Shown piece after piece: positions 1 through 9,995 of a stretch of DNA of 64,000 nt (its first letter is position 1; the number at the start of each line of letters is the position of its first letter). The DNA comes from Paraburkholderia eburnea. GTDB lineage: Bacteria > Pseudomonadota > Gammaproteobacteria > Burkholderiales > Burkholderiaceae. The notes beneath the pieces are model-generated. The model saw nothing but the letters and a program-made list of their open reading frames with translations, had not been told where the DNA came from and did not search any database. The stretch spans positions 124,001-188,000 of the forward strand of contig NZ_PQGA01000001.1 of NCBI RefSeq assembly GCF_002917095.1, in the 5' to 3' direction. The translations under genes were made by a program, and so were the position numbers.

Positions 1-710
1 AAGGCGTCGCGCGCCTCGCGCATCTGCTCGGCAAGCCCGTCATTCCGATCAATCCGGATAACGGCGTCGAGCGCGCCCGCCCCGTCGCGTTCATCGACGA
101 GCAGGTGTGCATCGGCTGTACGTTGTGCATGCAGGCCTGTCCGGTCGATGCGATCGTCGGCGCGCCCAAGCAGATGCACACCATCGTCACGGACCTCTGC
201 ACGGGCTGCGACCTGTGCGTGGCGCCCTGCCCGGTGGACTGCATCGCGATGATCCCCGTGACCGGCGCGGCAACCGGCTGGGACGCCTGGACGCAGCAGC
301 AGGCCGACGAGGCGCGTCTGCGCCACGACCGCCACCAGGCCCGCCTGGCCGCCGAGCGCGACGCCGCCGAAGCCCGCGCCGCCGCCCGTCGCGCAGCCGC
401 CGCTGCGCCTGCGGCCACGCCGCCCGCGGCCGCAACGCCGGACGTAGGCGCCCCTGCCGCAGCCCCCGTCGACGACGCCCAGGCGAAGAAGAAAGCCATC
501 ATCCAGGCCGCGCTGGAACGCGCGCGCCAGAAGAAGGCAGAGCTGGCCGCGCGCGGCGAAGGCCCTCGCAACACCGATCACGTGAGCGCCGACGTGCAGG
601 CGCAGATCGATGCCGCCGAAGCGCGCCGCAAACGTCTCGGCATGGCCGCGAAATCCGATACGGACGAGGCAGCCCCGGACGCCCCGAAAAACGACGACAA
701 GCCCGCATAA
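1..710 (+). CDS. rnfB: RnfB/RsxB-like ferredoxin, 5' end missing
   Basis: The frame is open from base 3, so the gene starts before the window; about 235 codons are visible. The protein carries two [4Fe-4S] cluster motifs, [12 protein letters not shown] and [12 protein letters not shown], typical of the ferredoxin part of the Rnf/Rsx electron-transport subunit B. After these comes a long alanine- and arginine-rich tail with predicted helical, charged character, common in betaproteobacterial RnfB-like proteins. It probably passes electrons between soluble carriers and a membrane or DNA-repair partner. The next gene is nth, as at the end of the rsx operon of E. coli, but no other rnf subunit is visible downstream. 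The family call is firm; whether it works in a full Rnf complex cannot be seen here. Confidence 0.85.
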   Translation, partial: GVARLAHLLGKPVIPINPDNGVERARPVAFIDEQVCIGCTLCMQACPVDAIVGAPKQMHTIVTDLCTGCDLCVAPCPVDCIAMIPVTGAATGWDAWTQQQADEARLRHDRHQARLAAERDAAEARAAARRAAAAAPAATPPAAATPDVGAPAAAPVDDAQAKKKAIIQAALERARQKKAELAARGEGPRNTDHVSADVQAQIDAAEARRKRLGMAAKSDTDEAAPDAPKNDDKPA

Positions 711-744
711 AAAACCCACGGCCCCCGCCCCCACCGCAAGAGCC

Positions 745-1389
745 ATGAACGCCACCAAGCGCCGCGCCATCTACGAAACGCTGCAAAGCCTCAATCCGCA
801 TCCCACGACCGAGCTGGAGTTTTCGACGCCGTTCGAACTCCTGATCGCCGTGCTGCTGTCCGCGCAGGCCACCGACGTATCGGTGAACAAGGCCATGCGC
901 AAGATGTTTCCGGTCGCGAACACGCCGGAAACGGTGCTCGCGCTGGGCGAGGAAGGCGTGGCCGATTACATCAAGACGATCGGCCTGTACCGCACCAAGG
1001 CGAAGAACGTGATCGCCACCTGCAAGATCCTGGTCGAGCAGTACGGCAGCGAAGTCCCGCAGACGCGCGAGGCGCTCGAAGGCTTGCCGGGCGTGGGCCG
1101 CAAGACGGCGAACGTGGTGCTCAACACGGCCTTCGGTCATCCGACCATCGCCGTCGATACGCACATTTTCCGCGTTGCCAACCGTACGGGACTCGCGCCG
1201 GGCAAGGACGTGAAGGCCGTCGAAATCGCGCTGGAAAAATTCACGCCGAAGGAGTTCCTGCAGGACGCACACCACTGGCTGATCCTGCATGGGCGCTACG
1301 TCTGCAAGGCGCGCCGCCCGGAATGCTGGCATTGCGTGATCGAGCCGCTCTGCGAATTCAAGCCGAAAACGCCGCCTCCCGAACTCTGA
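745..1389 (+). CDS. nth: Endonuclease III (DNA glycosylase/AP lyase)
   Basis: A protein of 214 residues, close to E. coli Nth (211). It removes oxidised pyrimidines from DNA and cleaves the abasic site by beta-elimination. The helix-hairpin-helix LPGVGRKTANVVL holds the catalytic lysine, VDTHIFRV holds the catalytic aspartate, and the C-terminus has the C-x6-C-x2-C-x5-C iron-sulfur loop beginning at CKARRPECWHC. The ATG at 745 was chosen because the protein then begins MNATKRRAIYETL, the usual Nth start; longer in-frame extensions have no family support. It lies 34 bases after the RnfB-like ferredoxin and is probably cotranscribed with it. Confidence 0.95.
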   Translation: MNATKRRAIYETLQSLNPHPTTELEFSTPFELLIAVLLSAQATDVSVNKAMRKMFPVANTPETVLALGEEGVADYIKTIGLYRTKAKNVIATCKILVEQYGSEVPQTREALEGLPGVGRKTANVVLNTAFGHPTIAVDTHIFRVANRTGLAPGKDVKAVEIALEKFTPKEFLQDAHHWLILHGRYVCKARRPECWHCVIEPLCEFKPKTPPPEL

Positions 1390-1493
1390 CAGCGCACTCG
1401 CGCCCGGCGACGTAGAATGGGCCTTCCGAGCGCCGACGCCCTTTCGAGCGGTTTCTGGCCCCCAGTACAGATCCCATCACCCCACGATTCACG

Positions 1494-1928
1494 ATGTTCA
1501 ATCCCAGCCGCGACGAAGTCCGCCGCTTTTTCACCGAGACCTGGCGCAAGCAGCGCGCAGGCGAAATCCTCACGCCCCTGGAAGCGATCGCCGCCGACTG
1601 GATCGTCGAGCATCCCGAGTACCACGCGGAACTCGCCGACGCCGATCAGGCCGCCGTGCAGGACTACTCGCCCGAGCGCGGCCAGAGCAACCCTTTCCTG
1701 CATCTGTCGATGCATCTGGCGATCAGCGAACAGTTGTCGATCGACCAGCCGCCGGGCATCCGCGCGGCGCATGACCGGCTCGCGTCGCGCATGGGTTCCA
1801 CGCACGACGCGCAGCACGCGATCATGGAGTGCCTGGGCGAAACGATCTGGGAAGCGCAGCGCACCAACACGCCACCCGACACTGATGCCTATCTGCAGCG
1901 CATCGAGCGCCGCGCCACACGCGACTGA
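1494..1928 (+). CDS. DUF1841 family protein
   Basis: A 144-residue soluble protein beginning MFNPSRDEVRRFF, matching my memory of the DUF1841 family of betaproteobacteria. It is acidic, has no signal peptide or membrane segment, and contains a histidine-containing central stretch (NPFLHLSMHLAISEQ) characteristic of the family. The function is unknown. It follows nth on the same strand after about 100 bases and ends ahead of a hairpin shared with the convergent cytochrome gene. Confidence 0.8.
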   Translation: MFNPSRDEVRRFFTETWRKQRAGEILTPLEAIAADWIVEHPEYHAELADADQAAVQDYSPERGQSNPFLHLSMHLAISEQLSIDQPPGIRAAHDRLASRMGSTHDAQHAIMECLGETIWEAQRTNTPPDTDAYLQRIERRATRD

Positions 1929-1966
1929 GCGCCACCGGGCGCAGCGCACGCGCGCGGCACCATAAA

Positions 1967-2012
1967 AACACCCCGCCTGCGGCGCCCGAAAGCGCGCCTC
2001 ACGCGGGGTGTT
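1967..2012. terminator. Bidirectional terminator between DUF1841 and cytochrome genes
   Basis: AACACCCCGC (1967-1976) pairs perfectly with GCGGGGTGTT (2003-2012), with A-rich and T-rich flanks on the two sides. It lies between convergent genes, so it can stop transcription from both. The loop is long (26 bases). Confidence 0.65.
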
Positions 2013-2046
2013 TTCGTATCCGCGCCTCATGCGGCGCGCATCAAAC

Positions 2047-2475
2047 TCACTTCTTGTCGATCAGATCGCCCTTGAGCGATTCGATATACGCGGCGAGATC
2101 CTTCATGTCGCTTTGCGACAGGCTCTGGACCTGCGCCTGCATGATCGGATTGCTGCGGCCGAGATGCGGGTTGCCGTTGCCCATCTGGTACTGGCGCAGC
2201 GCCCAGTAGATGTAGTCGGCATGTTGGCCGGCGAGCTTCGGATACTCCGGGCTGACCGGCTTGTTCAGGTTCACGCCGTGGCAGGCCGCGCAGTTGTGGC
2301 TGTCGGCGAGCACCTTGCCGTTGGATGCATCGGCGGCGTGCGCGGGCTGCAGCGCGAGCGTCGCGGCCAGCGCGGCGGCGCCTGACGCCAGCACGGCGGC
2401 CTTGAACAGCGAGTCACGGGTGTAGGCGCGCGCACCGGCACGCACGGCCGGGGCCGTATAGGAGGGCTTGTTCAT
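2047..2475 (-). CDS. Class I c-type cytochrome
   Basis: A 142-residue periplasmic cytochrome. An N-terminal signal region with hydrophobic stretch AAVLASGAAALAATLAL ends at a likely AHA-A signal peptidase site. One heme attachment site CAACH follows at about residue 60, and a probable distal methionine lies in SNPIMQAQVQ. It carries electrons in the periplasm, in the style of cytochrome c4/c5-type monoheme domains. It sits 22 bases downstream of a second cytochrome gene, and the two probably form one operon and may act as a pair, like the two halves of a diheme cytochrome. The partner oxidase or dehydrogenase is not in the window. Confidence 0.85.
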   Translation of the reverse strand: MNKPSYTAPAVRAGARAYTRDSLFKAAVLASGAAALAATLALQPAHAADASNGKVLADSHNCAACHGVNLNKPVSPEYPKLAGQHADYIYWALRQYQMGNGNPHLGRSNPIMQAQVQSLSQSDMKDLAAYIESLKGDLIDKK

Positions 2476-2497
2476 GGATTCTCGTCTCCCGTGCCGG

Positions 2498-2863
2498 TTA
2501 CTTCTCGGGGTTGTTTTTGGACGTGGCCGTCTGCGACGCGTAATAAGCCGCGATATCGGCGATATCCTGCTCGGTCAGCGTGGTCGCGATGGCGTGCATC
2601 GTTTCGAAGTGGCGATCGCCCTTCTTGTAGCCGTGCAGCGCGTTCTGGATGTACTGCGCGTTCTGGCCGCCCAGGATGGGCACGTGGTAGACCTCGGGAT
2701 AGGCGGTGCGGTAGTCGGGAATACCATGACAGCCGATACACATCGCAACCTTGCCTTGACCTGCTTTCGCGTCGCCCACGACATCCGCGTGTGCCGTGGC
2801 CGCGAAGCCCGCCAGCACGGTTACAGCGCCGAGCATGACGTGCCTGCCGACAATTTTTTTCAT
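2498..2863 (-). CDS. Class I c-type cytochrome, first of a pair
   Basis: The protein is 121 residues when started at the ATG at 2863, which puts a clean signal peptide at the N-terminus (MKKIVGRHVMLGAVTVLAG, cleaved after AHA). An upstream in-frame start would add a charged, non-signal stretch and is less likely. It has a single heme motif CIGCH and a probable methionine ligand in FETMHAIATTLT. It is a periplasmic monoheme cytochrome and a short-range electron carrier. The next gene downstream encodes another small monoheme cytochrome of similar size, suggesting a split cytochrome c4-like arrangement. Confidence 0.85.
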   Translation of the reverse strand: MKKIVGRHVMLGAVTVLAGFAATAHADVVGDAKAGQGKVAMCIGCHGIPDYRTAYPEVYHVPILGGQNAQYIQNALHGYKKGDRHFETMHAIATTLTEQDIADIAAYYASQTATSKNNPEK

Positions 2864-3334
2864 AGCATCCAACCTGGCTTGAGGGGATTCGAACGCCCGA
2901 ACCGCAGGCCACGACCTGCGCCGCATTACTGCTGTTTTACTTTTGGGTCGCCGTGCAGGCCGAAAAAAATCGGTCTGAGTATACCGCGACGCCGCGCCGC
3001 CCGTCCACGGGGCTGCCGCACGCCGCGCGCCCGCTCAGGCCCGCCAGACGGGGCTTGAGCGTTATGCGGGCGGCCTTTGCGGCAGGTCGTGCGGGTCATC
3101 CCTGATGCGCTGCACGCGACAGGCGCGCAAGGCGCAACGCTCGCTCGACTATCGATACGAAATCGATGCGCGGGCGACAAAATCCTGGCGGTTCGGTCCG
3201 GAAACACTGGTGACGCGGTGCTCACGGGGTAGCCAATGAGTACCGCATCGGGCGCAGCCAACGATACGCGAGCGCCTCCTGATGCAACACCCCATCTGAC
3301 TTATACTGGGATTTTTTTCAGCGAGCGGTTCATC

Positions 3335-4186
<852 letters not shown>

Positions 4187-4222
4187 GCCGCGCAAAGCAG
4201 GCACGACGCCCGGAGAACCCGC

Positions 4223-5395
4223 ATGCTGATCGACTTCTTCTACACGCTGCGCGACGCGAAGCTGCCGGTCTCCGTGAAGGAGTACCTCACGCTCGTGGAA
4301 GCGCTCAAGGAGCGCGTGATCGCGCCGTCGCTGGACGACTTCTACTACCTCGCGCGCATGACGCTCGTGAAGGACGAACAGTATTTCGACCGCTTCGATC
4401 AGGCCTTCGGCGCGTATTTTCGCGGCATCGAGGCGAAGTCCGCGCAGGCCTTCGAAATTCCCGAGGACTGGCTCAAGAAAAAGCTCGAACGCGATTTCAC
4501 CCCCGAGCAACGCGCGCAGATCGAGGCGATGGGCGGTCTCGACAAGCTCATGGAGCGCCTGAAGGAACTGTTCGAGGAGCAAAAGGAGCGCCACGAGGGC
4601 GGCAGCAAGTGGATCGGCACGGGCGGCACCTCGCCGTTCGGCAACGGCGGCTATAACCCGGAAGGCATCCGCATCGGCGGCGAAGGCGGCCAGCGCAGCG
4701 CCGTGAAGGTCTGGGACGCGCGCGCCTATCGCGACTACGACGATCAACTGGAAATCGGCACGCGCAACATCAAGGTGGCGTTGCGCCGCCTGCGCCGCTT
4801 CGCGCGCGAAGGCGCCGCCGAAGAACTCGATCTCAACGACACGATCCGCAGCACCGCCGCGAACGCGGGCTGGCTCGATCTCAAGATGGTGCCGGAGCGC
4901 CACAACAACGTGAAAGTGCTGATGCTGCTCGACGTGGGCGGCTCGATGGACGATCACATCCGGCGCACGGAAGAACTGTTTTCGGCGGCCAAGGCCGAGT
5001 TCAAGCATCTGGAGTTCTACTACTTCCACAACTGCGTCTACGACTACCTGTGGAAGAACAACCGCCGCCGCCACGCGGAGCGCACGCCCACGTGGGATCT
5101 GCTGCACAAGTTCACGCCCGACTACAAGCTCATCTTCGTGGGCGACGCGACCATGAGTCCCTACGAAGTGCTGCAGCCGGGCGGCTCGGTCGAGTACAAC
5201 AATCCGGAAGCGGGCGCCGTCTGGCTGCGGCGTCTGGCCGATCAGTTCCCGCATTTCGCGTGGCTCAATCCCGAGCCCGAACGGCTATGGGAATACCGCC
5301 AGTCGGTGTCGGTGATTCGCGAAATCCTCGGGCACCGCATGTATCCGCTCACCGTCGCCGGGCTGGAAACGGCCATGCGCGTGCTGAGCAAATAA
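4223..5395 (+). CDS. VWA domain protein, CoxE-like MoxR partner
   Basis: A 390-residue protein whose C-terminal half is a von Willebrand factor A domain of the CoxE-like type. The metal-site motif is written LLDVGGSMDDH, with glycine where the canonical DxSxS motif has the first serine. The N-terminal half is helical and charged. In this family the VWA protein is the substrate adaptor of the MoxR ATPase encoded just upstream, and the two should form one operon and one complex. A GGAG ribosome site precedes the ATG. The sequence does not identify the target enzyme; no molybdenum hydroxylase or similar client is near. Confidence 0.85.
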   Translation: MLIDFFYTLRDAKLPVSVKEYLTLVEALKERVIAPSLDDFYYLARMTLVKDEQYFDRFDQAFGAYFRGIEAKSAQAFEIPEDWLKKKLERDFTPEQRAQIEAMGGLDKLMERLKELFEEQKERHEGGSKWIGTGGTSPFGNGGYNPEGIRIGGEGGQRSAVKVWDARAYRDYDDQLEIGTRNIKVALRRLRRFAREGAAEELDLNDTIRSTAANAGWLDLKMVPERHNNVKVLMLLDVGGSMDDHIRRTEELFSAAKAEFKHLEFYYFHNCVYDYLWKNNRRRHAERTPTWDLLHKFTPDYKLIFVGDATMSPYEVLQPGGSVEYNNPEAGAVWLRRLADQFPHFAWLNPEPERLWEYRQSVSVIREILGHRMYPLTVAGLETAMRVLSK

Positions 5396-5481
5396 ACCCT
5401 TCAAGCCCCTTCACGCCGCATCAAGCTACCAGACCGTTCGACCATACGGTTGCGCGCACAACGACAATCAGGAGTTTCAGC

Positions 5482-6699
5482 ATGACCGCGCCTTCATCCC
5501 CCGATCTGCCGGCGAACTTCCGGGCGGGACCGCTGCGGCCTTTCGCCGATACGTCGGTCGCCACGATCGTGGCCGGTTTCGTCGCGATGATGACGGGCTA
5601 CACCAGTTCGCTGGTGCTGATGTTTCAGGCCGGCCAGGCCGCGCATCTCACCGACGCGCAGATTTCCTCGTGGATCTGGGCGCTGTCGATCGGCATGGCG
5701 GTGACCACCATCGGCCTGTCGCTGTGGTTCCGCGCGCCCACCGTGGTGGCGTGGTCCACGCCCGGCGCGGCGCTGCTCATCAGCTCGCTGCCGCACGTGC
5801 CCTATGCCGAGGCCATCGGCGCTTATATCGTCTGCGCCCTGCTGCTCACCGCCGTGGGCCTCACGGGCTGGTTCGACACGCTCATGAAGCGCATTCCCGC
5901 CGGCATCGCGGCGGCGCTGCTCGCGGGCATCCTGTTCGAGATCGGCATCGAGATCTTTCACGCCGCCCAGGTGCAGACGCCACTCGTGCTCACCATGTTC
6001 TTCGCCTACCTGCTGATGAAGCGTTTCGTGCCGCGCTATGCGATCGTCGGCACGCTGATCGTGGGCATCGCGGCGGCGGCGGCGCTTGGCCTGCTCGACT
6101 TCAGCCACTTCCGCGTGGCCGTGGCGAGACCCGTTTTCACGATGCCCGCGTTCTCGGTTCAGGCGATCGTGAGCATCGGCATTCCGCTGTTTGTCGTGGC
6201 GATGGCCTCGCAGAACGTGCCCGGTATCGCCGTGATCCGCGCCGACGGCTACGACACGCCCTCCTCGCCGCTGATCGCCACCACGGGCCTCGCCTCGCTC
6301 GTGCTCGCGCCGTTCGGCTCGCACGGCATCAACCTCGCCGCGATCACGGCGGCGATCTGCACCGGCCCGCACGCACACGAGGACCGCAGCAAGCGCTATA
6401 TGGCGGCGGTCTGGTGCGGCATCTTCTATCTGATCGCAGGCATCTTCGGCGCGACCATCGCGGCGCTGTTCGCGGCGTTCCCGCAGGCGCTGGTGGTGTC
6501 GATCGCGGCGCTGGCGCTGTTCGGCTCGATCATGAGCGGCCTCACTAACGCGATGCAGAACCCCAAGGAGCGCGAGGCGGCGCTCGTGACCTTCATGGTG
6601 ACGGCCTCGGGCCTCACGCTGCTGTCGATCGGCGCGGCGTTCTGGGGGCTGGTCGCGGGCGTGCTCACGCAGTTCGTGCTCAACGCGCGGCGTGCGTGA
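5482..6699 (+). CDS. benE: BenE-family benzoate/H+ symporter
   Basis: A 405-residue inner-membrane protein with about 12 hydrophobic segments, matching the BenE family in length and in motifs such as VVAWSTPGAALL and the conserved loop near FGSHGINLAAITAAIC. BenE homologues import benzoate or related aromatic acids with protons; the substrate here is inferred from the family only. CAGGAG at 5469-5474 and correct spacing fix the ATG at 5482; upstream in-frame extensions lie over the end of the VWA gene and are not real. No benzoate catabolic genes are nearby. Confidence 0.85.
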   Translation: MTAPSSPDLPANFRAGPLRPFADTSVATIVAGFVAMMTGYTSSLVLMFQAGQAAHLTDAQISSWIWALSIGMAVTTIGLSLWFRAPTVVAWSTPGAALLISSLPHVPYAEAIGAYIVCALLLTAVGLTGWFDTLMKRIPAGIAAALLAGILFEIGIEIFHAAQVQTPLVLTMFFAYLLMKRFVPRYAIVGTLIVGIAAAAALGLLDFSHFRVAVARPVFTMPAFSVQAIVSIGIPLFVVAMASQNVPGIAVIRADGYDTPSSPLIATTGLASLVLAPFGSHGINLAAITAAICTGPHAHEDRSKRYMAAVWCGIFYLIAGIFGATIAALFAAFPQALVVSIAALALFGSIMSGLTNAMQNPKEREAALVTFMVTASGLTLLSIGAAFWGLVAGVLTQFVLNARRA

Positions 6700-6989
6700 A
6701 GGCCGCATCGACGGCAAATGGCAAGCCATGGCACCCAATTTGCGCCGAATTCCGTTCGGAACGCCCGCGTCATCGCACCGCCTGCCGATCCGCCATAAAA
6801 TGACGTAGTGAACCGCGACGGTCCGCCGAACCTGCTGCATCGGCGCGGCATCGCCCTTTCGCGTACAGGCGCGCGTACCAGCACATCGCGTTTTAGCGTT
6901 TCGCCCTGCGCCGCCCGAGCCAGCCGTTCGGGCACGCAGGCCGTTCAACTTTCCCCGACGCCGGCGCGAATGCGCCCACAAGGCCAGAC

Positions 6990-7949
6990 ATGACTACCGC
7001 ACTCGATCAGCTCAAGCAGTACACCACCGTCGTCGCCGATACGGGCGACTTCCAGCAATTCGTCCAGTACAAGCCGCAGGACGCGACCACCAACCCGTCG
7101 CTGATCCTCAAGGCCGTGCAGAAGGCGGAATATCGTCCGCTGCTCGAAAAAACCGTGCGCGATCACGCGAGCGAATCGGTCGAAGCGATCATCGACCATC
7201 TGCTGATCGCTTTCGGCACCGAAATCCTCAAGATCATCCCGGGCCGCGTGTCGACCGAAGTCGATGCGCGTCTGTCGTTCGACACGAAGAAGTCGATCGA
7301 CAAGGCCCATCACATCATCGATCTCTACAAGCAGGCCGGCATTGGCAAGGAGCGCGTGCTCATCAAGCTCGCCTCGACGTGGGAAGGCATCCGCGCCGCC
7401 GAAGTGCTGCAGAAGGAAGGCATCCACTGCAACATGACGCTGCTGTTCTCGCTCGCGCAGGCCGCGGCGTGCGCCGAAGCGGGCGCGCAACTGATCTCGC
7501 CGTTCGTCGGCCGCATCTACGACTGGTACAAGAAGGCCAAGGGCGCGGACTGGGACGACGCGAAGGACGGCGGCGCCAACGATCCGGGCGTGCAGTCGGT
7601 GCGCAAGATCTACGCGTACTACAAGAAGTTCGGCTACAAGACCGAGGTGATGGGCGCGAGCTTCCGCAACACGAGCCAGATCGTCGAACTCGCGGGCTGC
7701 GACCTGCTCACGATCAGCCCGGATCTGCTGCAAAAGCTGCATGACAGCAGCGAAAAGATCGAGCGCAAGCTGTCGGCCGAAGCGTTCAAGAACGCGCAGA
7801 TCGAGCGCGTGGCCGTGGACGAGGCCTCGTTCCGCTTCCAGCTCAACGAAGACGCGATGGCGACCGAAAAGCTCGCCGAAGGCATCCGCGCTTTCGCCGC
7901 CGACGCGGTCAAGCTCGACAAGATCGTCGAGGAACTGCGCGCGAAGTAA
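6990..7949 (+). CDS. tal: Transaldolase
   Basis: A 319-residue class I transaldolase of the TalB type. It moves a dihydroxyacetone unit between sugar phosphates in the non-oxidative pentose phosphate pathway in the cytoplasm. The active-site residues are in place: Asp17 in VVADTGD, a conserved Glu near residue 90, and the Schiff-base lysine in [10 protein letters not shown] (about residue 126). Length matches E. coli TalB (317). It appears monocistronic, with a strong hairpin downstream. The 290 bases upstream show no gene. Confidence 0.95.
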   Translation: MTTALDQLKQYTTVVADTGDFQQFVQYKPQDATTNPSLILKAVQKAEYRPLLEKTVRDHASESVEAIIDHLLIAFGTEILKIIPGRVSTEVDARLSFDTKKSIDKAHHIIDLYKQAGIGKERVLIKLASTWEGIRAAEVLQKEGIHCNMTLLFSLAQAAACAEAGAQLISPFVGRIYDWYKKAKGADWDDAKDGGANDPGVQSVRKIYAYYKKFGYKTEVMGASFRNTSQIVELAGCDLLTISPDLLQKLHDSSEKIERKLSAEAFKNAQIERVAVDEASFRFQLNEDAMATEKLAEGIRAFAADAVKLDKIVEELRAK

Positions 7950-8000
7950 GCGCTCAGTTAAATTCTCCGTTAAGCCCAGGTTAGTGGGCTAGCGACAGGC

Positions 8001-8036
8001 AAAGGGCCGTTCCATTCGACATGGGCGGCCCTTTTT
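8001..8036 (+). terminator. Rho-independent terminator after tal
   Basis: AAAGGGCCG (8001-8009) pairs with CGGCCCTTT (8026-8034), followed by more T. It lies about 50 bases past the transaldolase stop. Confidence 0.75.
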
Positions 8037-8276
8037 GCATCGCTCTTCGGGGGCGCGGGCGTCGGCAATCTCCATTCCAGTCTGCGCTCTCGCAAACCCT
8101 GGCGACACGCGCCCCTGAAGCGTGTACGCGCACGCCTAGAATCAGGGCAGCGGCCCAGCGAGCCGCGCGAATCCGCTCCCCGATGTCGGGCGCCGTTACC
8201 CCACAGACGCGCACCGACGCGCCGCGCACACGAACGCGGCTCAAGGCAGCGGCCTACCCTGCAGTCGGCAAGGAAG

Positions 8277-8714
8277 ATGACGATGCAAATCCAGCCCTAT
8301 CTGTTCTACAACGGCACCTGCGAGGAAGCGATCGCGTTCTATCGCGAAGCGCTCGGCGCCACGGAGCTGTTCAAGATGCGCTTCAAGGAAGGTCCGCCCG
8401 ATCCGCAGCGCCCGCTGCCGCCCGAACTGGCCGACAAGATCATGCACGCGACGATCCAGGTCGGCGACGCGCAACTGATGATGTCCGACGGCGGGTGCAT
8501 GACGCATCACGACACGTTCACAGGCTTCAGCGTCTCGCTCACGGCGCCCGACGCCGCCACGGCGCAGCGCTACTTCGATGCGCTCTCCAGCGGCGCGCAA
8601 ATCGGCATGCCGTTCCAGAAGACCTTCTGGTCGCCCGGCTTCGGCATGTTGACCGACAAGTTCGGCGTGCCGTGGATGGTCACCGCGCCGCCGCTCGAAA
8701 ACCCCTCGCCTTAA
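8277..8714 (+). CDS. VOC family protein, PhnB-like
   Basis: A 145-residue protein of the vicinal-oxygen-chelate fold, PhnB-like branch. It begins with the typical QIQPYLFYNGTCEEAI and ends WMVTAPPLENPSP. It contains the two beta-alpha-beta-beta-beta modules of the family. These proteins are often glyoxalase-, dioxygenase- or antibiotic-binding homologues, but PhnB-like members mostly have no assigned reaction. The start may be either of two ATGs six bases apart (8277, 8283). It converges on the FUSC gene with only about 25 bases between the stops. Confidence 0.85.
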   Translation: MTMQIQPYLFYNGTCEEAIAFYREALGATELFKMRFKEGPPDPQRPLPPELADKIMHATIQVGDAQLMMSDGGCMTHHDTFTGFSVSLTAPDAATAQRYFDALSSGAQIGMPFQKTFWSPGFGMLTDKFGVPWMVTAPPLENPSP

Positions 8715-8738
8715 GGGCTAAGGCGCCGTTCGCGCGCG

Positions 8739-9890
8739 TCACACCATGCGGTGCAGATGCGCGCGCTCGATGTTCCATCTCGGTTCGGTTTCGAGGAGCA
8801 AGGCACGCAGTTGCCCCACCTGCTCCTCGAAACGCTGTTCGAGCCAGTACGGTCCCTGCATTTCCGGTGCGAGCGGTGCGGCGGTCGTAGGCGCGCGCTC
8901 GTCGTCCGCGGCGCCGCGCGAGTCGAGCGGGCCCGAGCGCAACGCCCGCGCCGCCGCCTCCGGATGACGCCCGCCGCCAAAACGCAGCGAGCGCGCCGTC
9001 GCCAGCAGCGCCTCGCGCACGCTCGCGCTGCGCTGCGCAAAAGCCATCCGCACGAGTTGCTGCTCGTAGTGGCCGAGTCCCGTCGACATCATCTCCAGCG
9101 AACTGAGTAGCGAGCGATGCAGCCGCTGCACCTGTTCGAGCCGCGCCACCGGCACGTCGATCTCCTTCGCCACCGAAGGCATCAGCGCGCGCAACTGCAC
9201 GAGGCGTGTGTTGAGGCGGCGAAACTGCTCGACCTGGATTTCGGCATCGACGTGCGCGCCACCGACGATCTGTGCATACACGCGCGCGCATTCGCGCAGA
9301 TTGTCGGCGAGGCGATAACGCCACGAATACGTGGCATGCAGCGGCAACGCGAACGAGAACGCCAGCGCGATCACAATGCCGATCATCACATTGAGCGTGC
9401 GCCACAGACCCGTATCAATGAGGTTGTCGCCGTGACCGGCGACGATGCACATCGTAATGGCCGTGAGCAGCGCCACATAACCCGGCTTGCCGATCGCGTA
9501 ATAGCTGCACACCGCCGCGACCACCGACATCAGCGAATACGTGAGCCATGTCGAACCCGTCACGGCCTGCACGACGATCAGCGTCAGCCCGATCAATGCG
9601 CCGAGCAGCGTGCCCAGCGCCCGCTCGGTCGCCTTCTTGCGGATGTTGCCGTGATGCTGAAGGCCGCCGATCACCACGAGCAACGTGACCGACGACCAGA
9701 TGCCGTGCGGAATGTCGATGCCCGTGGTGGCAAGAATCGACACGAGCATCGCCAGGCCCACGCGCACGGCATGGATGACGGCGGCGTTGCGATAGCGATA
9801 GAACGGCGAGGTGAGCGCACGCCAGACGCGCGCCGCCCGCGAGCGTCGACGCACGGGACGAGGCTGGAAACCGGATTCGGATAAGGCCAT
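8739..9890 (-). CDS. FUSC family inner-membrane protein
   Basis: A protein of 383 residues from the ATG at 9890 (MALSESGFQPRPVRR), with a hydrophobic N-terminal half of about six membrane segments and a soluble helical C-terminal half. The motif HGIWSSVTLLVVIGG and the following RALGTLLGALIGL are typical of the FUSC/YccS/AaeB superfamily. Relatives include fusaric acid resistance and p-hydroxybenzoate efflux components, but this protein is shorter than full efflux pumps and has no visible HlyD-type or outer-membrane partner. The role is therefore open. A strong hairpin separates it from mctP upstream. Confidence 0.75.
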   Translation of the reverse strand: MALSESGFQPRPVRRRSRAARVWRALTSPFYRYRNAAVIHAVRVGLAMLVSILATTGIDIPHGIWSSVTLLVVIGGLQHHGNIRKKATERALGTLLGALIGLTLIVVQAVTGSTWLTYSLMSVVAAVCSYYAIGKPGYVALLTAITMCIVAGHGDNLIDTGLWRTLNVMIGIVIALAFSFALPLHATYSWRYRLADNLRECARVYAQIVGGAHVDAEIQVEQFRRLNTRLVQLRALMPSVAKEIDVPVARLEQVQRLHRSLLSSLEMMSTGLGHYEQQLVRMAFAQRSASVREALLATARSLRFGGGRHPEAAARALRSGPLDSRGAADDERAPTTAAPLAPEMQGPYWLEQRFEEQVGQLRALLLETEPRWNIERAHLHRMV

Positions 9891-9939
9891 GGCGCAAAGA
9901 AAGTGTCCGTTACGCCGAACATCGTGCACCAGAAAAACA

Positions 9940-9969
9940 AAAGCCCGCAACCGTGACGTTGCGGGCTTT
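9940..9969 (-). terminator. Terminator of the mctP operon
   Basis: AAAGCCCGCAAC (9940-9951) pairs perfectly with GTTGCGGGCTTT (9958-9969) over a 6-base loop. On the minus strand the stem is followed by a T-rich run. It is placed 26 bases after the mctP stop. Confidence 0.85.
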
Positions 9970-9995
9970 CGCTGCGTGGACCGCGAGCAGCCGTA

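Noticed and set aside
5494-6981. A 495-codon minus-strand frame over the BenE gene
   Set aside because: It is extremely Arg/His/Asp-rich, with no motif; the antisense of a clear transporter gene.
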